Part shown: positions 17,043-26,179 of the stretch, one piece after another
Position numbering within the stretch: the stretch's first letter is position 1
Layout of the letters: each line of letters starts with the position of its first letter
Translations under genes and position numbers: made by a program
From: Clostridia bacterium
Lineage (GTDB): Bacteria; Bacillota; Clostridia; Oscillospirales; CAG-272
DNA length: 64,000 nt
Assembly (NCBI GenBank): GCA_017467105.1
Contig: JAFTSU010000013.1
Span: 1-64,000, forward strand
Direction: 5' to 3'
Notes under the pieces: generated by a model
What the model saw: the letters and a program-made list of their open reading frames with translations, nothing else
Told to the model about the DNA's origin: nothing
Database searches by the model: none

Positions 17043-18425
17043 ATGATAAACATAAAGCAGTTTTTAGGCGACAGAATTTTTTATAGGAATGTACTGAAAA
17101 TTTCCCTGCCGATAATGATACAAAGCGGATTTACAAACGCTGTCAGTATGTTAGACAACGTGATGGTCGGCTCTATCGGAACGGAGGCGATGTCTGGCGT
17201 TTCTATAGTCAATCAGCTTCTCTTTGTATTTTCAATGGTAATATTCGGCGCAGGGGCAGCTATTGGCATTTTCACATCTCAATATCACGGTGCAGGAGAT
17301 GTTCAAGGCGTTCGCTACACCTTCAGATTGAAAATTTGCACAGGCTTCGTTATAACTATTATAACCGTGCTCTGTCTTGTGCTCTTTGACCGTGAGGCAA
17401 TATCACTCTTTCTCCACGAAACAGATTCAACGGCAGATATAGAAAAAACGCTCATCTACGGCAGGCAATACCTTAAGATCATGCTTGTCGGACTTCTGCC
17501 ATACGCACTTTCTCAGGCATATGCATCCACGCTCCGCGAGTCTGCCGAGGTAAAAATTCCCTTATACTCCGGAATTTTCGCTATTATCTGTAACGTTATG
17601 CTGAATTTCTTACTGATATTCGGTCTTTTCGGTTTTCCCGCTCTTGGTGTGGTGGGAGCGGCGATCGCAACCGTGGTTTCACGCTTTGCGGAGTTGTTTA
17701 TCGTCGCGTATTTCGTGCATAAGCGCCGCCGTCTCTACGAGTTCATCCTCGGAGCATACTCATCCTTCAAAATTCCTCGATCGCTGCTTCTCGATATCCT
17801 AAAAAAAGGATTCCCACTTTTATTCAACGAGCTGCTATGGTCTCTCGCTATAACAGTGAGAAACCAATGCATATCTACTGCGGGGCTTGATGCCGTGGCG
17901 GCATTTAACATTCAAACCACAGTGACAAACGTTTTGAACATAACCTATATCGCGCTCGGCAGCTCTATAGCGATAATCGTCGGAAATGCCCTTGGCGCAG
18001 GAGAGCTTGATCGTGCGAAGAATGAGAATAAAAAGCTCCTTACTTTCTCAGCGCTCGTGGGCCTCGGAATGGGACTGTTGCAGATCTCCCTCTCTGAAAT
18101 CTTCCCACTTCTCTATAATGTTTCCTCGGTCACGCGAGAACTTGCAACCTATATGCTTATTATATCCGGCATTTCCCTTCCCGCAAATGCTTTAGCAGTG
18201 TCATCCTACTACACTCTGCGCTCGGGAGGGCTGACCCTTCTTACGATGCTCTTCGACTGCGTCTATGCTTGGGTGATCACGGTACCCGTCGCAGTTATCC
18301 TTTCATATCTGACGGATGCCGGAATCCATTTACTATTTGCCGGTGTAATCTTTATAGAAAGTGCGAAATGCATACTCGGCATCATACTTATTGCAAAAGT
18401 CAAGTGGGCACGAAAGCTTACTTAA
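17043..18425 (+). CDS. MATE family multidrug/metabolite efflux transporter
   Basis: A 460-residue integral membrane protein with about twelve hydrophobic helices in two repeats, beginning NVLKISLPIMIQSGFTNAVSMLDNVMVG, the MATE N-terminal signature. MATE proteins export cationic compounds with Na+ or H+ exchange. Length is standard (440-470). No good ribosome site precedes ATG 17043, so translation may be coupled to the upstream gene or start slightly elsewhere. Substrate unknown. Confidence 0.88.
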   Translation: MINIKQFLGDRIFYRNVLKISLPIMIQSGFTNAVSMLDNVMVGSIGTEAMSGVSIVNQLLFVFSMVIFGAGAAIGIFTSQYHGAGDVQGVRYTFRLKICTGFVITIITVLCLVLFDREAISLFLHETDSTADIEKTLIYGRQYLKIMLVGLLPYALSQAYASTLRESAEVKIPLYSGIFAIICNVMLNFLLIFGLFGFPALGVVGAAIATVVSRFAELFIVAYFVHKRRRLYEFILGAYSSFKIPRSLLLDILKKGFPLLFNELLWSLAITVRNQCISTAGLDAVAAFNIQTTVTNVLNITYIALGSSIAIIVGNALGAGELDRAKNENKKLLTFSALVGLGMGLLQISLSEIFPLLYNVSSVTRELATYMLIISGISLPANALAVSSYYTLRSGGLTLLTMLFDCVYAWVITVPVAVILSYLTDAGIHLLFAGVIFIESAKCILGIILIAKVKWARKLT

Positions 18426-18433
18426 AAACAGAA

Positions 18434-18490
18434 AACGTAATTTGCGAGCACGTTTTATCAAAGTGCTTTTATCGCAAATTGCGTTTTTTT
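18434..18490. terminator. Terminator between MATE and AraC genes
   Basis: AACGTAATTTGCGA pairs with TCGCAAATTGCGTT, followed by TTTTTT; an inner GCAC/GTGC pair extends it. It serves the MATE gene and overlaps the end of the convergent AraC gene. Confidence 0.8.
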
Positions 18491-19355
18491 ATTCGCCCCT
18501 ATATTCTCCCGGAGTCATCTTCAACTCGCGCTTGAATACGGTATATAAAGCTTTAACATCGCCAAACCCCGATTCCGAGGCGATCTCGGACACTGTTAGC
18601 TCGGTATCGCGAAGAAGCCTTTTCGCTTCGTCAAGCCGAAGCTTTGTAAGATATGATCCGATCGGCATACCCATAAGCTCGCGGAAAATGCGGTTTAAGT
18701 AATCCTTGCTGAAGAATATTCTCGAAGCAAGCTCCTCAAGTGTGACGTGACGGCGAAAATTCGCGTCAAGATAGCTGACCGTACTGTGAACGGCAAGACG
18801 CAATCTCTCGGAAAGTCTGGAGCTGTCTTCACTCTCAAGCCTTCTGAAAACATTTATTATCATCTCGGCGGTATAGGCGCGCACAAGGTCAAGATAGCCG
18901 CTTCTCTTACCGTAAAACTCGGTATAGACCTTATGAAACAGTTCACCGATACCGACAGCACCATTAAGGTGGATATCTGAAATTGCGTTCTCGGTTTTAC
19001 AGAAAAGAGTTGCGCACATCTCGCTAAAAGCATCACTAAGGCAAAATCCGCTTTCAAAAAAGCTCTCAGTGAACATCATATCGTAAGCAACGAATGGCTC
19101 TGCTTGATTTTTCGGGCGGAAGGTGTGGGGAGCGAATCGACCGATAACGATAACGTCTCCACGGCAAACCGAATAGCGTACATCGCCAACCTCGTGCTCC
19201 GCCTCTCCCGAAATGATGTATGACACCTCGACGAACTCGTGCATGTGAAGCTTATCGCCGTATTCTAAGCAATCGGTGGAAAGATGTATGAAAAAATGCG
19301 GATTACCCTTGAAAAAATCCTTCGCCGTAATTAGGGGTATATTATTCCCTGACAC
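18489..19355 (-). CDS. AraC family transcriptional regulator with cupin sensor domain
   Basis: A 288-residue regulator. Residues 1-130 form a cupin (HMHEFVEVSYIISGEAEHEVGD and RGDVIVIGRFAPHTFRP) that probably binds a sugar. Residues 190-288 hold two helix-turn-helix motifs (VTLEELASRIFFSKDYLNRIFRELMG and LTVSEIASESGFGDVKALYTVFKREL) and the PGEYRG end. The start is GTG 19355, with AAGGTAGGG upstream. It is 17 bases behind the GH20-like gene and so is probably its own operon's regulator. Confidence 0.88.
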   Translation of the reverse strand: MSGNNIPLITAKDFFKGNPHFFIHLSTDCLEYGDKLHMHEFVEVSYIISGEAEHEVGDVRYSVCRGDVIVIGRFAPHTFRPKNQAEPFVAYDMMFTESFFESGFCLSDAFSEMCATLFCKTENAISDIHLNGAVGIGELFHKVYTEFYGKRSGYLDLVRAYTAEMIINVFRRLESEDSSRLSERLRLAVHSTVSYLDANFRRHVTLEELASRIFFSKDYLNRIFRELMGMPIGSYLTKLRLDEAKRLLRDTELTVSEIASESGFGDVKALYTVFKRELKMTPGEYRGE

Positions 19356-19372
19356 AAAACGCCCTACCTTTC

Positions 19373-20989
19373 TTAAATTCCTTGAAAAACGTTATGAGTG
19401 ATCATATACGCTCCCGATCTCCATTTGCCATAACCGATGTTTATCCCCTCGGGAGGCAGAATCTCCTCGGAAAGCTCGGGGATTTCTGATATTCGTCCCT
19501 CGATATAGTCGATAAGCCTTGCTCTGCAGGATTTTACGCGCTGAATCACTCCGCCTATGCGAATGTCCTGAAGGTCGAAGCCGAAGGGCTTGTTTTCCTT
19601 ATCCCAGCTTACGCGAAAGGCTTCAAGATATTCGGGAATAAGCTCCAGAAGCGGAGTATAGAACTCGTCTACAAGGCGTTGAAGCTCTCTTAAATCGTTT
19701 TCTTTATATGCCCGTCTTGTTTTAAGTCCAAGGGCGTATTTTTTCATAAGCACTTTTGCAAAGCTTTCCGCAAGCAAAAGCTGATCTCTCCACTGTGGAT
19801 ATTTCTCCGCCGAAAGCGAAAGCTTATCCGCAATAACCTCGAATTCTCTCTCTCCCTCTTCTGTAACAAAGCAATCCTTAAATCCCATAAACAGGTCGGA
19901 GTAGAACATAAAACGCGAGGGATTATAGTCACGCTTTCCGAAGCTTGGATTGTCGGGACGGTTAAGCTCTTCTATCATATTAAATGTGTCATACGGTATG
20001 CCGAAGCGCTCTTCGAATCCGCGCTTTATTTCATCCATATCCCGAACGCCGCTTGCATACTTTGCTACAAACCACAGCGCAGGAAGCTCAAAGTAGCGAG
20101 AGCACTCGTTGCCGTCGTCGCCCCAAAGGCACATTATAATATTCTCCGTGCCGTTTTTCTCACAGGCATCAAGAGCAGGAGTCATCGTATTTACGGTATA
20201 GGTGTTATAAGGTATCATACCGCGCCATCCCCATATTCCGCCCGCAAACCATCCTTCTTCCGTTATTTGCTTATGGTTTGAGAGCATAGCATCGTAGCGG
20301 TTATAATCCATAGAATAATAATCCCAATATACAGGCACAACACTTTTTGGCACGGACTCAGCCACTTCATTCGGTACCTCGGTCTTCTCTATCCAGTATT
20401 TTCCGCCGTTCCACTCGGTAAAGAACATATCCGACCAACACAGAATGGTGTACCCGTACTTTTCGGATATATCACACACCCTTTTAAGATGCTTTTTAAT
20501 AATGGACACTGCGGACTCGTATTTATAACCGTTCTGCTTCAAAAGCTCTCCTGTACCGAGACCGAATGCCTCGTCCATACCTATATGGATACGCCTTGAC
20601 TTTATGCATTCCGAAAGAGAAGAAAAAGCGCGGTCAATAAACTCATAAGTTCGCTCGTCACCCGGCAAAATTATATCTCTCGATTCCGTAGGCAGAAAGT
20701 CCCATTTCAGCGCCATCTCCAAATGTCCGAGTGTTTGAATACAGGGAATAAGCTCCATGCCGATGGACTCACAAAACATATCTATCTCCCGAAGCTCGTC
20801 AGAGGAATACCTACCGCGCAAATAACCCATATAAGGATATTCCTTTATCTCGTATGTATCCTCGGTGTATAACATCACCGCATTGTAGCCCATATCCTTT
20901 AGGATGGGTAAAAATTTCTTTAGCGCGGTAACGGTCATTACCGCATTTCTTGAGCAATCTATCATAGCGCAAAGTGTTTTTAGCTTCAT
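19373..20989 (-). CDS. GH20-like beta-N-acetylhexosaminidase
   Basis: A 538-residue cytoplasmic hydrolase. The barrel starts with GYNAVMLYTEDTYEI, PYMGYLRGRYS and ELIPCIQTLGHLE (residues 34-105), and RRIHIGMDEAFGLG near residue 150 carries the Asp-Glu pair used by GH20 for substrate-assisted catalysis. There is no N-terminal GH20b domain; the C-terminal 150 residues are helical (GFDLQDIRIGGVIQRVKSCR). A decayed relative of this helical end lies at 42937. ATG has GGATG upstream. It forms an operon with the AraC gene. Likely job: removal of N-acetylhexosamines from imported glycans (inference). Confidence 0.78.
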   Translation of the reverse strand: MKLKTLCAMIDCSRNAVMTVTALKKFLPILKDMGYNAVMLYTEDTYEIKEYPYMGYLRGRYSSDELREIDMFCESIGMELIPCIQTLGHLEMALKWDFLPTESRDIILPGDERTYEFIDRAFSSLSECIKSRRIHIGMDEAFGLGTGELLKQNGYKYESAVSIIKKHLKRVCDISEKYGYTILCWSDMFFTEWNGGKYWIEKTEVPNEVAESVPKSVVPVYWDYYSMDYNRYDAMLSNHKQITEEGWFAGGIWGWRGMIPYNTYTVNTMTPALDACEKNGTENIIMCLWGDDGNECSRYFELPALWFVAKYASGVRDMDEIKRGFEERFGIPYDTFNMIEELNRPDNPSFGKRDYNPSRFMFYSDLFMGFKDCFVTEEGEREFEVIADKLSLSAEKYPQWRDQLLLAESFAKVLMKKYALGLKTRRAYKENDLRELQRLVDEFYTPLLELIPEYLEAFRVSWDKENKPFGFDLQDIRIGGVIQRVKSCRARLIDYIEGRISEIPELSEEILPPEGINIGYGKWRSGAYMITHNVFQGI

Positions 20990-21091
20990 TTTTCCACATC
21001 CTTTTTTTCTTCCATTTTACATTTACGGTCGAAAAAAGTAAATACCTTACCGCGAAAAAAGTTTTGTAAATGACGACACTTTTTCTCTAAT

Positions 21092-21141
21092 AAAACGTTT
21101 ACTTATATTAAAATTTAAAACGTTTACTTATATTAAAATTT
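21092..21141. repeat. Perfect 25-bp tandem duplication
   Basis: The 25-base unit AAAACGTTTACTTATATTAA + AATTT occurs twice without a mismatch (21092-21116 and 21117-21141). Each unit contains the palindrome AAACGTTT. It lies about 105 bases upstream of the GH20-like start, between it and a broken gene, where an AraC operator (direct repeats) would be expected. Confidence 0.85.
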
Positions 21142-21160
21142 GTGTTATGATGTAAAAAAG

Positions 21161-21379
21161 TTATTCAAGAAGACATCCTATGAAAGATTTTCCTTCAGGA
21201 GTACGCACGAAGCTCATATGATCACCTAGCCAGCTTTCCATACGGCGACGCTCGTCATCATAAGTCCTGGTGCTCTTACTCTTATAATCTTCTTGGCTCT
21301 TTATGCCGTAAACATAGAACTCACGCATATAGGCGCGAATCTTTTCAAAGTTTTTTATAAGCTCGCTGTATGATGACAT
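21161..21379 (-). pseudogene. N-terminal fragment resembling WYL-domain proteins
   Basis: A 72-codon frame, MSSYSELIKNFEKIRAYMRE... then RTYDDERRRMESWLGDHMSF, resembles from memory the N-terminus of clostridial WYL-domain regulators. The 5' end is intact: AAAGGAG lies 7 bases before ATG 21379 and a TATAAT is further up. The frame stops after SFIGCLLE, where a full protein would go on for some 200 residues, and the 25-bp duplication begins just beyond. Most likely a truncated relic; it could still be expressed as a small DNA-binding-like protein. Confidence 0.5.
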
Positions 21380-21455
21380 CTCTTTACTCCTTTCCGCATT
21401 ATATCATATTCTATAGTACGTCCGTCGCACCGATTTATCCGCGCGATTATAAATT

Positions 21456-21548
21456 CAGCCCTCAGCATCCTCCGCTACGCACACCCGAAATGCACCGAGA
21501 GTGCAGGTGTTTGTTGTATCAGAGAGATCTACTGAGGGCTGTTTTTTT
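21456..21548 (+). ncRNA. Structured RNA or complex terminator
   Basis: CAGCCCTCAG (21456-21465) pairs with CTGAGGGCTG (21532-21541), followed by seven T. Inside, ACACC/GGTGT and TGCAC/GTGCA make a second helix with a CGAGA loop. No plus-strand gene lies upstream, so this is either a small RNA of about 95 bases or the terminator of an unseen transcript. It does not match an RNA family I know. Confidence 0.4.
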
Positions 21549-21558
21549 AATCTGCGAT

Positions 21559-24195
21559 CTAATCAAGATACTCTCCGCAGATACATTTTTCCTTGCCGCC
21601 GAAGAGCATAATGAAGAAGTTGCAGATCGCGTTCCAAAGCTCCTCAAAGAAGCTTCCCTCGCACTTTGTGTGGTCCTTATCCGGCTGTGCGCTGCCGCCC
21701 GGTGTATCGCCGTCCGGATTTTCGCCGGGGTTCTGATTATCTCCGGATGCGCCGGGGTTCTGTTCACCGCCCGGAGCTTCGTCCTCCGGAAGCTTGTCAC
21801 CCTCGGTTATTCCGCAGCGATCGCATCTCTTAGGGGATTCGGTAGTTGCTGCGATCCAGCTATGTCCGAGCGCTGTTCCCTCGGTTGCGCCGCAGTCAGC
21901 GCAGGTCTTCGGTGTATCGCAGTCCGCATCTCTGAAGCTGTGAGCTTTTACAGATATGACCTGCCCTTCGCTGAGTGTCTCGTCGCAATCAAGGCAAACC
22001 GTCTTTCCCGTGTGTCCCTCCTTGGCGCAGGTAGGAGCGAGAGCTCCCTGTACCGTCACGTTAGCGTGAGGGCACTCCGCGGTTTCTGCTCCCGTACCGT
22101 ATACGGTTATATCGTACGCTCTGCACTGAGCGGAAAGGCTCGTATACGTTACTGAATCAACAGCGGATGCAAAGGTAACGGTAATAACGCCGCCGTTATT
22201 CGTAGCCGTGGAGCCGCTTGGAGCATTGAGCCAGCCGCTCACGTACTTATCCGCGAGTCCCTTGCAGTTTATCTCTATCCTCGTTATTCCGGGATATTCG
22301 ATAGTTACGCTTGAGCCCTTGTAGAAGCGCGCGGGATTGCTGTAGTCAGCAACATCGCTCTGTGAGCTTGCCTTTTCATTCGTTACCGTGATGCCGTTCT
22401 GAGTCCAAATCTGCAGGGAGCTTGTAAACTGCGTGCGGTTAGACGTACCGGCGAAGCTGATGCTCGCCTTGGTGTCGGCAACCTTTTCCGCTCCGCACAC
22501 AGAGCATTTCTCACCCACAAAGCTATGTCCCGACGGCTCTACTCTGTCACTAACGTAGCTGTCCGCGCAAAGAGAGCAGGTGTAGGTAGTAAAGCCTCCA
22601 ACCAGGCAACCCGGAGCAGTAACCACCGCGACGTAGCTATGCTCGCAGACGTCCTCATCCGGCAGATCCTCGCCACCACCGAACTCATACATACGCGCTA
22701 CGTAATCGGTGTCCTTATATTGCGACGAGCGAAGCACGCCCACCGTTACGTATTCTCCATAGGTTCCTATATAGCACTTCTCGCCCGAAACGGTGGTTGA
22801 AAATGTGTACTTTGCCGTGTCCCAGGCAAATACCGAGACAGCGCTTGCGTCATAGGTGAAGTTGAAGTGCGTGTCGTTTTTAACGAGATTTATATATTGC
22901 TTTTTACCGCTCTGATCATTGAAATACAGGTGATAGCCGCCCGATACGCTCTCAGCGTAAACGTCAACGGCGTTTTGGTAGTTTGTATCCGTCGCGCCGT
23001 AGTAGCCGGACATTGCGCCGTTAAAGTAATATTCCGTTTTCTTAGAGGAGGAGTATAATCCCAGCTTGTACGCTTTGCCCGTTACGATCTCGGTAGCGTA
23101 GGTAGGCTTTTCGGGCTCGCTAGGCTCTGCCTCGCCGCATACCGTGCAGAAGCCGGAGGAGTACTTATGCCCATTCGCGTCCTCTATATTGCCCTTGTAG
23201 CTATAGCCGCAGCCCTGTGTCTGACAGGTGTAAAGAGTATAGCCTTTTTCGGTGCAGGTAGCCAAAAAGACGGTACCCGTGTCAAAATTTCCGTGTCCGC
23301 AGTCACCGTTTCCATAACCCGAGGGGGTCGTCATATCGTCGGGAATCTTCTCACCGAAGAGAAGGAACGCAAGCTCGGGATAATCAACGAAAACGTTACG
23401 GGTTCCCGTAATAGACTCAACAGAATCGTTTCTGCCAAGCTCCCAGGTATCGACCGGGTCTTCCTCGATCCATTCAAGCAGAACGTCAACACTCTCCATT
23501 ACACCGCCGGAGCCCCACGCAGTGCTTCCTACGTTGCCCCAACGAACGTAAACGTAGAGGAAAATTCGGGCAACGTCACCGCGCAGATCGTAATTTCCAC
23601 CCGACTCGCTGTTCGGATGATAGTAGCCGGTGCTCTCTCCGTATGCGGTATTGCCTCTGGACGAGTTCTCGCTGGTGGAGGTGGGTCTGAGCATCATAAT
23701 ATCGTCTTCATCGCTGCCGCCAAGTCCCTTGCTGTTTGGCCAGGTATGCTCACGGTTCCAGGATGATCCGCCATCCCAGCCGGGACCTATCTTCTTGCCG
23801 GAATAGAAGGAAGATATCTTCCCTCCGCTGTCCTCGCAGTCGGTATATTGGAAGAGGCTCCTGGTGGCGTTATAGCTCGTAACGTATGAGTGCGCGCCCA
23901 CCATCACGTCCTTCAGAGCCCTGTACATCGCGCTGTTGGGCGCGTCAGATTTGCCCGTGCCGCCGGAATACGCGGAAAGCTCGTCGTATGAAAGGTTACT
24001 GTCGTAGAATTTCTCCGCATTCGGAGATAAGAAGTTAGCCACCTCACCTCGCGTGCCCCAGTTGTATACGGTTTCACCGTCGTATACGTATGAGACATCC
24101 GCAGCAGAGGCGCTAACGCTGACCGCGGGAATGAAGCATATGCACGAGGCGAGCACTAAAAGCATCGCTATCGCGCGTTTCATCAAATTGCTCAT
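21559..24195 (-). CDS. Secreted endonuclease I-type nuclease with Cys-rich C-terminal modules
   Basis: An 878-residue exported protein. The signal peptide MSNLMKRAIAMLLVLASCIC...SASA precedes an endonuclease I (EndA/NucM-like) domain at about residues 60-310, with the His-metal motif SSWNREHTWPNSKG near 150 and DLRGDVARIFLYVYVRWG. Downstream are several CxxC modules (FCTVCGEAE, CSLCADSY, KCSVCGAEK, TCADCGATEG, RCDRCGITEG), a beta-rich region (KLGLYSSSKKTEYYFNGAMSGYYG), an Asn/Gly/Pro linker, and a hydrophobic end NAICNFFIMLFGGKEKC. It probably degrades extracellular DNA for nutrients. ATG 24195 has AAGGAG upstream; the in-frame start 66 bases earlier is rejected. Confidence 0.85.
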   Translation of the reverse strand: MSNLMKRAIAMLLVLASCICFIPAVSVSASAADVSYVYDGETVYNWGTRGEVANFLSPNAEKFYDSNLSYDELSAYSGGTGKSDAPNSAMYRALKDVMVGAHSYVTSYNATRSLFQYTDCEDSGGKISSFYSGKKIGPGWDGGSSWNREHTWPNSKGLGGSDEDDIMMLRPTSTSENSSRGNTAYGESTGYYHPNSESGGNYDLRGDVARIFLYVYVRWGNVGSTAWGSGGVMESVDVLLEWIEEDPVDTWELGRNDSVESITGTRNVFVDYPELAFLLFGEKIPDDMTTPSGYGNGDCGHGNFDTGTVFLATCTEKGYTLYTCQTQGCGYSYKGNIEDANGHKYSSGFCTVCGEAEPSEPEKPTYATEIVTGKAYKLGLYSSSKKTEYYFNGAMSGYYGATDTNYQNAVDVYAESVSGGYHLYFNDQSGKKQYINLVKNDTHFNFTYDASAVSVFAWDTAKYTFSTTVSGEKCYIGTYGEYVTVGVLRSSQYKDTDYVARMYEFGGGEDLPDEDVCEHSYVAVVTAPGCLVGGFTTYTCSLCADSYVSDRVEPSGHSFVGEKCSVCGAEKVADTKASISFAGTSNRTQFTSSLQIWTQNGITVTNEKASSQSDVADYSNPARFYKGSSVTIEYPGITRIEINCKGLADKYVSGWLNAPSGSTATNNGGVITVTFASAVDSVTYTSLSAQCRAYDITVYGTGAETAECPHANVTVQGALAPTCAKEGHTGKTVCLDCDETLSEGQVISVKAHSFRDADCDTPKTCADCGATEGTALGHSWIAATTESPKRCDRCGITEGDKLPEDEAPGGEQNPGASGDNQNPGENPDGDTPGGSAQPDKDHTKCEGSFFEELWNAICNFFIMLFGGKEKCICGEYLD

Positions 24196-24369
24196 ATAAT
24201 TCTCCTTGTTCTTTCGTTTGATATGGGATAAAAATACCAAAAAACGCGTTGCGCTTATCAAATCCGCAGATACGTAGGAAACGCTTTGTCCTGTATCACG
24301 TCGGCAGACCGCAGACTAGCTTCACGGGTATCCGACAATATCAAACAGTCTTTTTCGATCACTAACGAT

Positions 24370-24398
24370 AGTATAACGGTTATTTCGATTATTGTCAA
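24370..24398 (-). promoter_or_regulatory. Sigma-A promoter of the secreted nuclease gene
   Basis: Minus strand TTGACA (24398-24393) and TATACT (24375-24370), 17-base spacer. The transcript would carry about 165 bases of leader before ATG 24195. The leader can form several GC-rich stems but matches no riboswitch I know. Confidence 0.75.
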
Positions 24399-24769
24399 TA
24401 GATTATGGCTTTTTTTAACAACATAGATCTATCATTGCTCTTTCACTTGCGATCCCGTGCTTAAGTAAAATAGCTTTAGAGATAATCAAATGCTCTTTTT
24501 TACTTAAATGATATCTTTCCAGTCCTTTGGTGATGGAATGAGCTTTTTTCTTCCTTTATTATAATATATAGCTATTTTGGCTGACTTCCCATATGTGCTT
24601 CGGAGGGGCTGTTTGGGTGGACTTACCGTATGTGCTTCTGTGCGGTTTTCGGGGTACGTCTCTTACTTTTTTGATTCTTGTATACCAGAGCAAACCTTCG
24701 TTTCACAGCGTCAAAGCCTATTTTCACTCTCACCTTTTGCGTTTTTTACCAAATTTTGTCGGTAGATTA
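24399..24769. other. Gene-free stretch with a short duplicated motif
   Basis: No supported gene. CCATATGTGCTTC (about 24588) and CCGTATGTGCTTC (about 24627) are part of a roughly 20-base imperfect direct repeat about 40 bases apart. Open frames here have no ribosome site or coding character. Confidence 0.35.
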
Positions 24770-24798
24770 TTGATTTAAAAACAAAACTGTGGTATAAT
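24770..24798 (+). promoter_or_regulatory. Sigma-A promoter of the ECF sigma gene
   Basis: TTGATT (24770-24775) and TATAAT (24793-24798), 17-base spacer, 26 bases before the sigma factor ATG. Confidence 0.75.
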
Positions 24799-24824
24799 CA
24801 ACAAAAACGGCACAAGAGGTAATT

Positions 24825-25385
24825 ATGTTACAATTTCTATTGACATTAGTAGATGAGTCTGAACGCGGTAAAATTGAGCATATCTATAACACGTATCACG
24901 AATATATGATAAAATGCGCTGCGGCAAAGCTTAGAAATATGGGTAGAACGAACTATCTCTACGATGCTGAGGACGCGGTGCAAAATACGTTTATGAAGAT
25001 AACTAAGCATATATCAAAAATTGATTTTTCGCGCGGTGAGAAGGACGTAAAGAACTATTGCTTAGCTATTTTGACAAATGAGATCTGCAACGTATTAAGC
25101 TATAACAAAGAGGACTACGAGGTGGATGAGGAATTAGACTTCGATGATGACAACAGCTTCTCAGAGATGATGGAGTCGCGGGAGCAGTATAACGAGATCG
25201 TAGATATAATAGATAATATGGACGAAAGATACAGCACCACCCTGTTTCTCCATCTTTGTAAGGAAATGACGTCTGACGAGATCGCCAAGCTGATGGGGAT
25301 AAGCGTTAAAACAGTCTATACCAGGCTTACGAGAGGAAGGCGGATTTTGCAAGATCTGCTGAAGGGAGCGAATATTGATGGATAA
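24825..25385 (+). CDS. ECF-type RNA polymerase sigma factor
   Basis: A 186-residue sigma-70 family protein. Region 2 is seen at residues 20-75 (YMIKCAAAKLRNMG, YLYDAEDAVQNTFMKITKHI) and region 4 at 125-180 (RYSTTLFLHLCKEMTSDEIAKLMGISVKTVYTRLTRGRRIL), with an acidic linker EVDEELDFDDDNSFSEM between. It directs RNA polymerase to a small regulon. It overlaps the next gene by 8 bases, the usual arrangement with an anti-sigma factor. Confidence 0.92.
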   Translation: MLQFLLTLVDESERGKIEHIYNTYHEYMIKCAAAKLRNMGRTNYLYDAEDAVQNTFMKITKHISKIDFSRGEKDVKNYCLAILTNEICNVLSYNKEDYEVDEELDFDDDNSFSEMMESREQYNEIVDIIDNMDERYSTTLFLHLCKEMTSDEIAKLMGISVKTVYTRLTRGRRILQDLLKGANIDG

Positions 25386-26031
25386 AAGCAATTTAGAGCT
25401 GCTCAAGGAAGCAATAAGCGAGGGAGTCAGCAGAAGGTTTGACAGAATGGCTGCCGAATACACCGAGGAGATAGTCTGCTCGGATAAGCATACGCTGGCT
25501 ATGCGTACTATTGTTTACGGCAAGGCAGAGACAAAGCGCCCCTGGTCACCAAGGACCAGACGGATCATAGCAATACTTATAGCAGCCGCGCTTCTGCTCA
25601 CCAGCTGCGGTATTATCTTCCGCAATGAGATAAGGGAGATGATTAATGAATTCTTCATTATGCTTTCTTTTGACGGTGATGAAGCCGCAACTATAGATGA
25701 AGTGTATGAGTTGGGATATGTTCCGGAGGGGTATCAGCTGGAGAAAGAGATAATTAATCCATTAAGCACACGGTATACCTTCAAGAATAACAAAGATGAT
25801 TACATTTGGTTTGAGCAAAGAACAATAGATGGAACCAATTTTTACGTTGACAATGAAAAGGGATACGTAAAAATTGATACAATACAAAGCTATGAAATTT
25901 TCTACAGATACTATAATGAAAAACACGTATACGTATGGAACGACGGCGAATACTCGCTGTTTATTCAATCGACTATCGAGCTGCCTGACTCTGAAATTAT
26001 TCTTATAATTGAAGGACTAACAACAAAATAA
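25378..26031 (+). CDS. DUF4367-type membrane protein, probable anti-sigma factor
   Basis: A 217-residue protein with a cytoplasmic N-terminus of about 65 residues, one transmembrane helix (RRIIAILIAAALLLTSCGII) and an outer domain with VYELGYVPEGYQLEKE and later YEIFYRYYNEKHVYVWNDGEYSL, the DUF4367 pattern. Position and topology suggest that it holds the ECF sigma factor at the membrane and releases it on an envelope signal. I start it at ATG 25378, which has GGGAG upstream. The Cys after the helix could mimic a lipobox but the long N-terminus argues against a lipoprotein. Confidence 0.8.
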   Translation: MDKSNLELLKEAISEGVSRRFDRMAAEYTEEIVCSDKHTLAMRTIVYGKAETKRPWSPRTRRIIAILIAAALLLTSCGIIFRNEIREMINEFFIMLSFDGDEAATIDEVYELGYVPEGYQLEKEIINPLSTRYTFKNNKDDYIWFEQRTIDGTNFYVDNEKGYVKIDTIQSYEIFYRYYNEKHVYVWNDGEYSLFIQSTIELPDSEIILIIEGLTTK

Positions 26032-26035
26032 CACA

Positions 26036-26072
26036 AAGTGCATCTTGTTTCAAGATGCACTTATTTTTTTTA
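26036..26072 (+). terminator. Terminator of the sigma/anti-sigma operon
   Basis: AAGTGCATCTTG and CAAGATGCACTT are perfect arms followed by ATTTTTTTTT, starting 5 bases after the stop codon. Confidence 0.92.
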
Positions 26073-26179
26073 AAAGATTTAAAATATTTGATGTTTATGA
26101 AGAATTTTGTCGTTTAAAATAGTAATATATGCGAGTTTATTATTCGTAGCTCAAAAAAATTACATAAAAGGAGATTATT

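Noticed and set aside
24196..24369. Known riboswitch in the nuclease leader
   Set aside because: GC stems are possible, but no conserved core of any riboswitch class I know is present.
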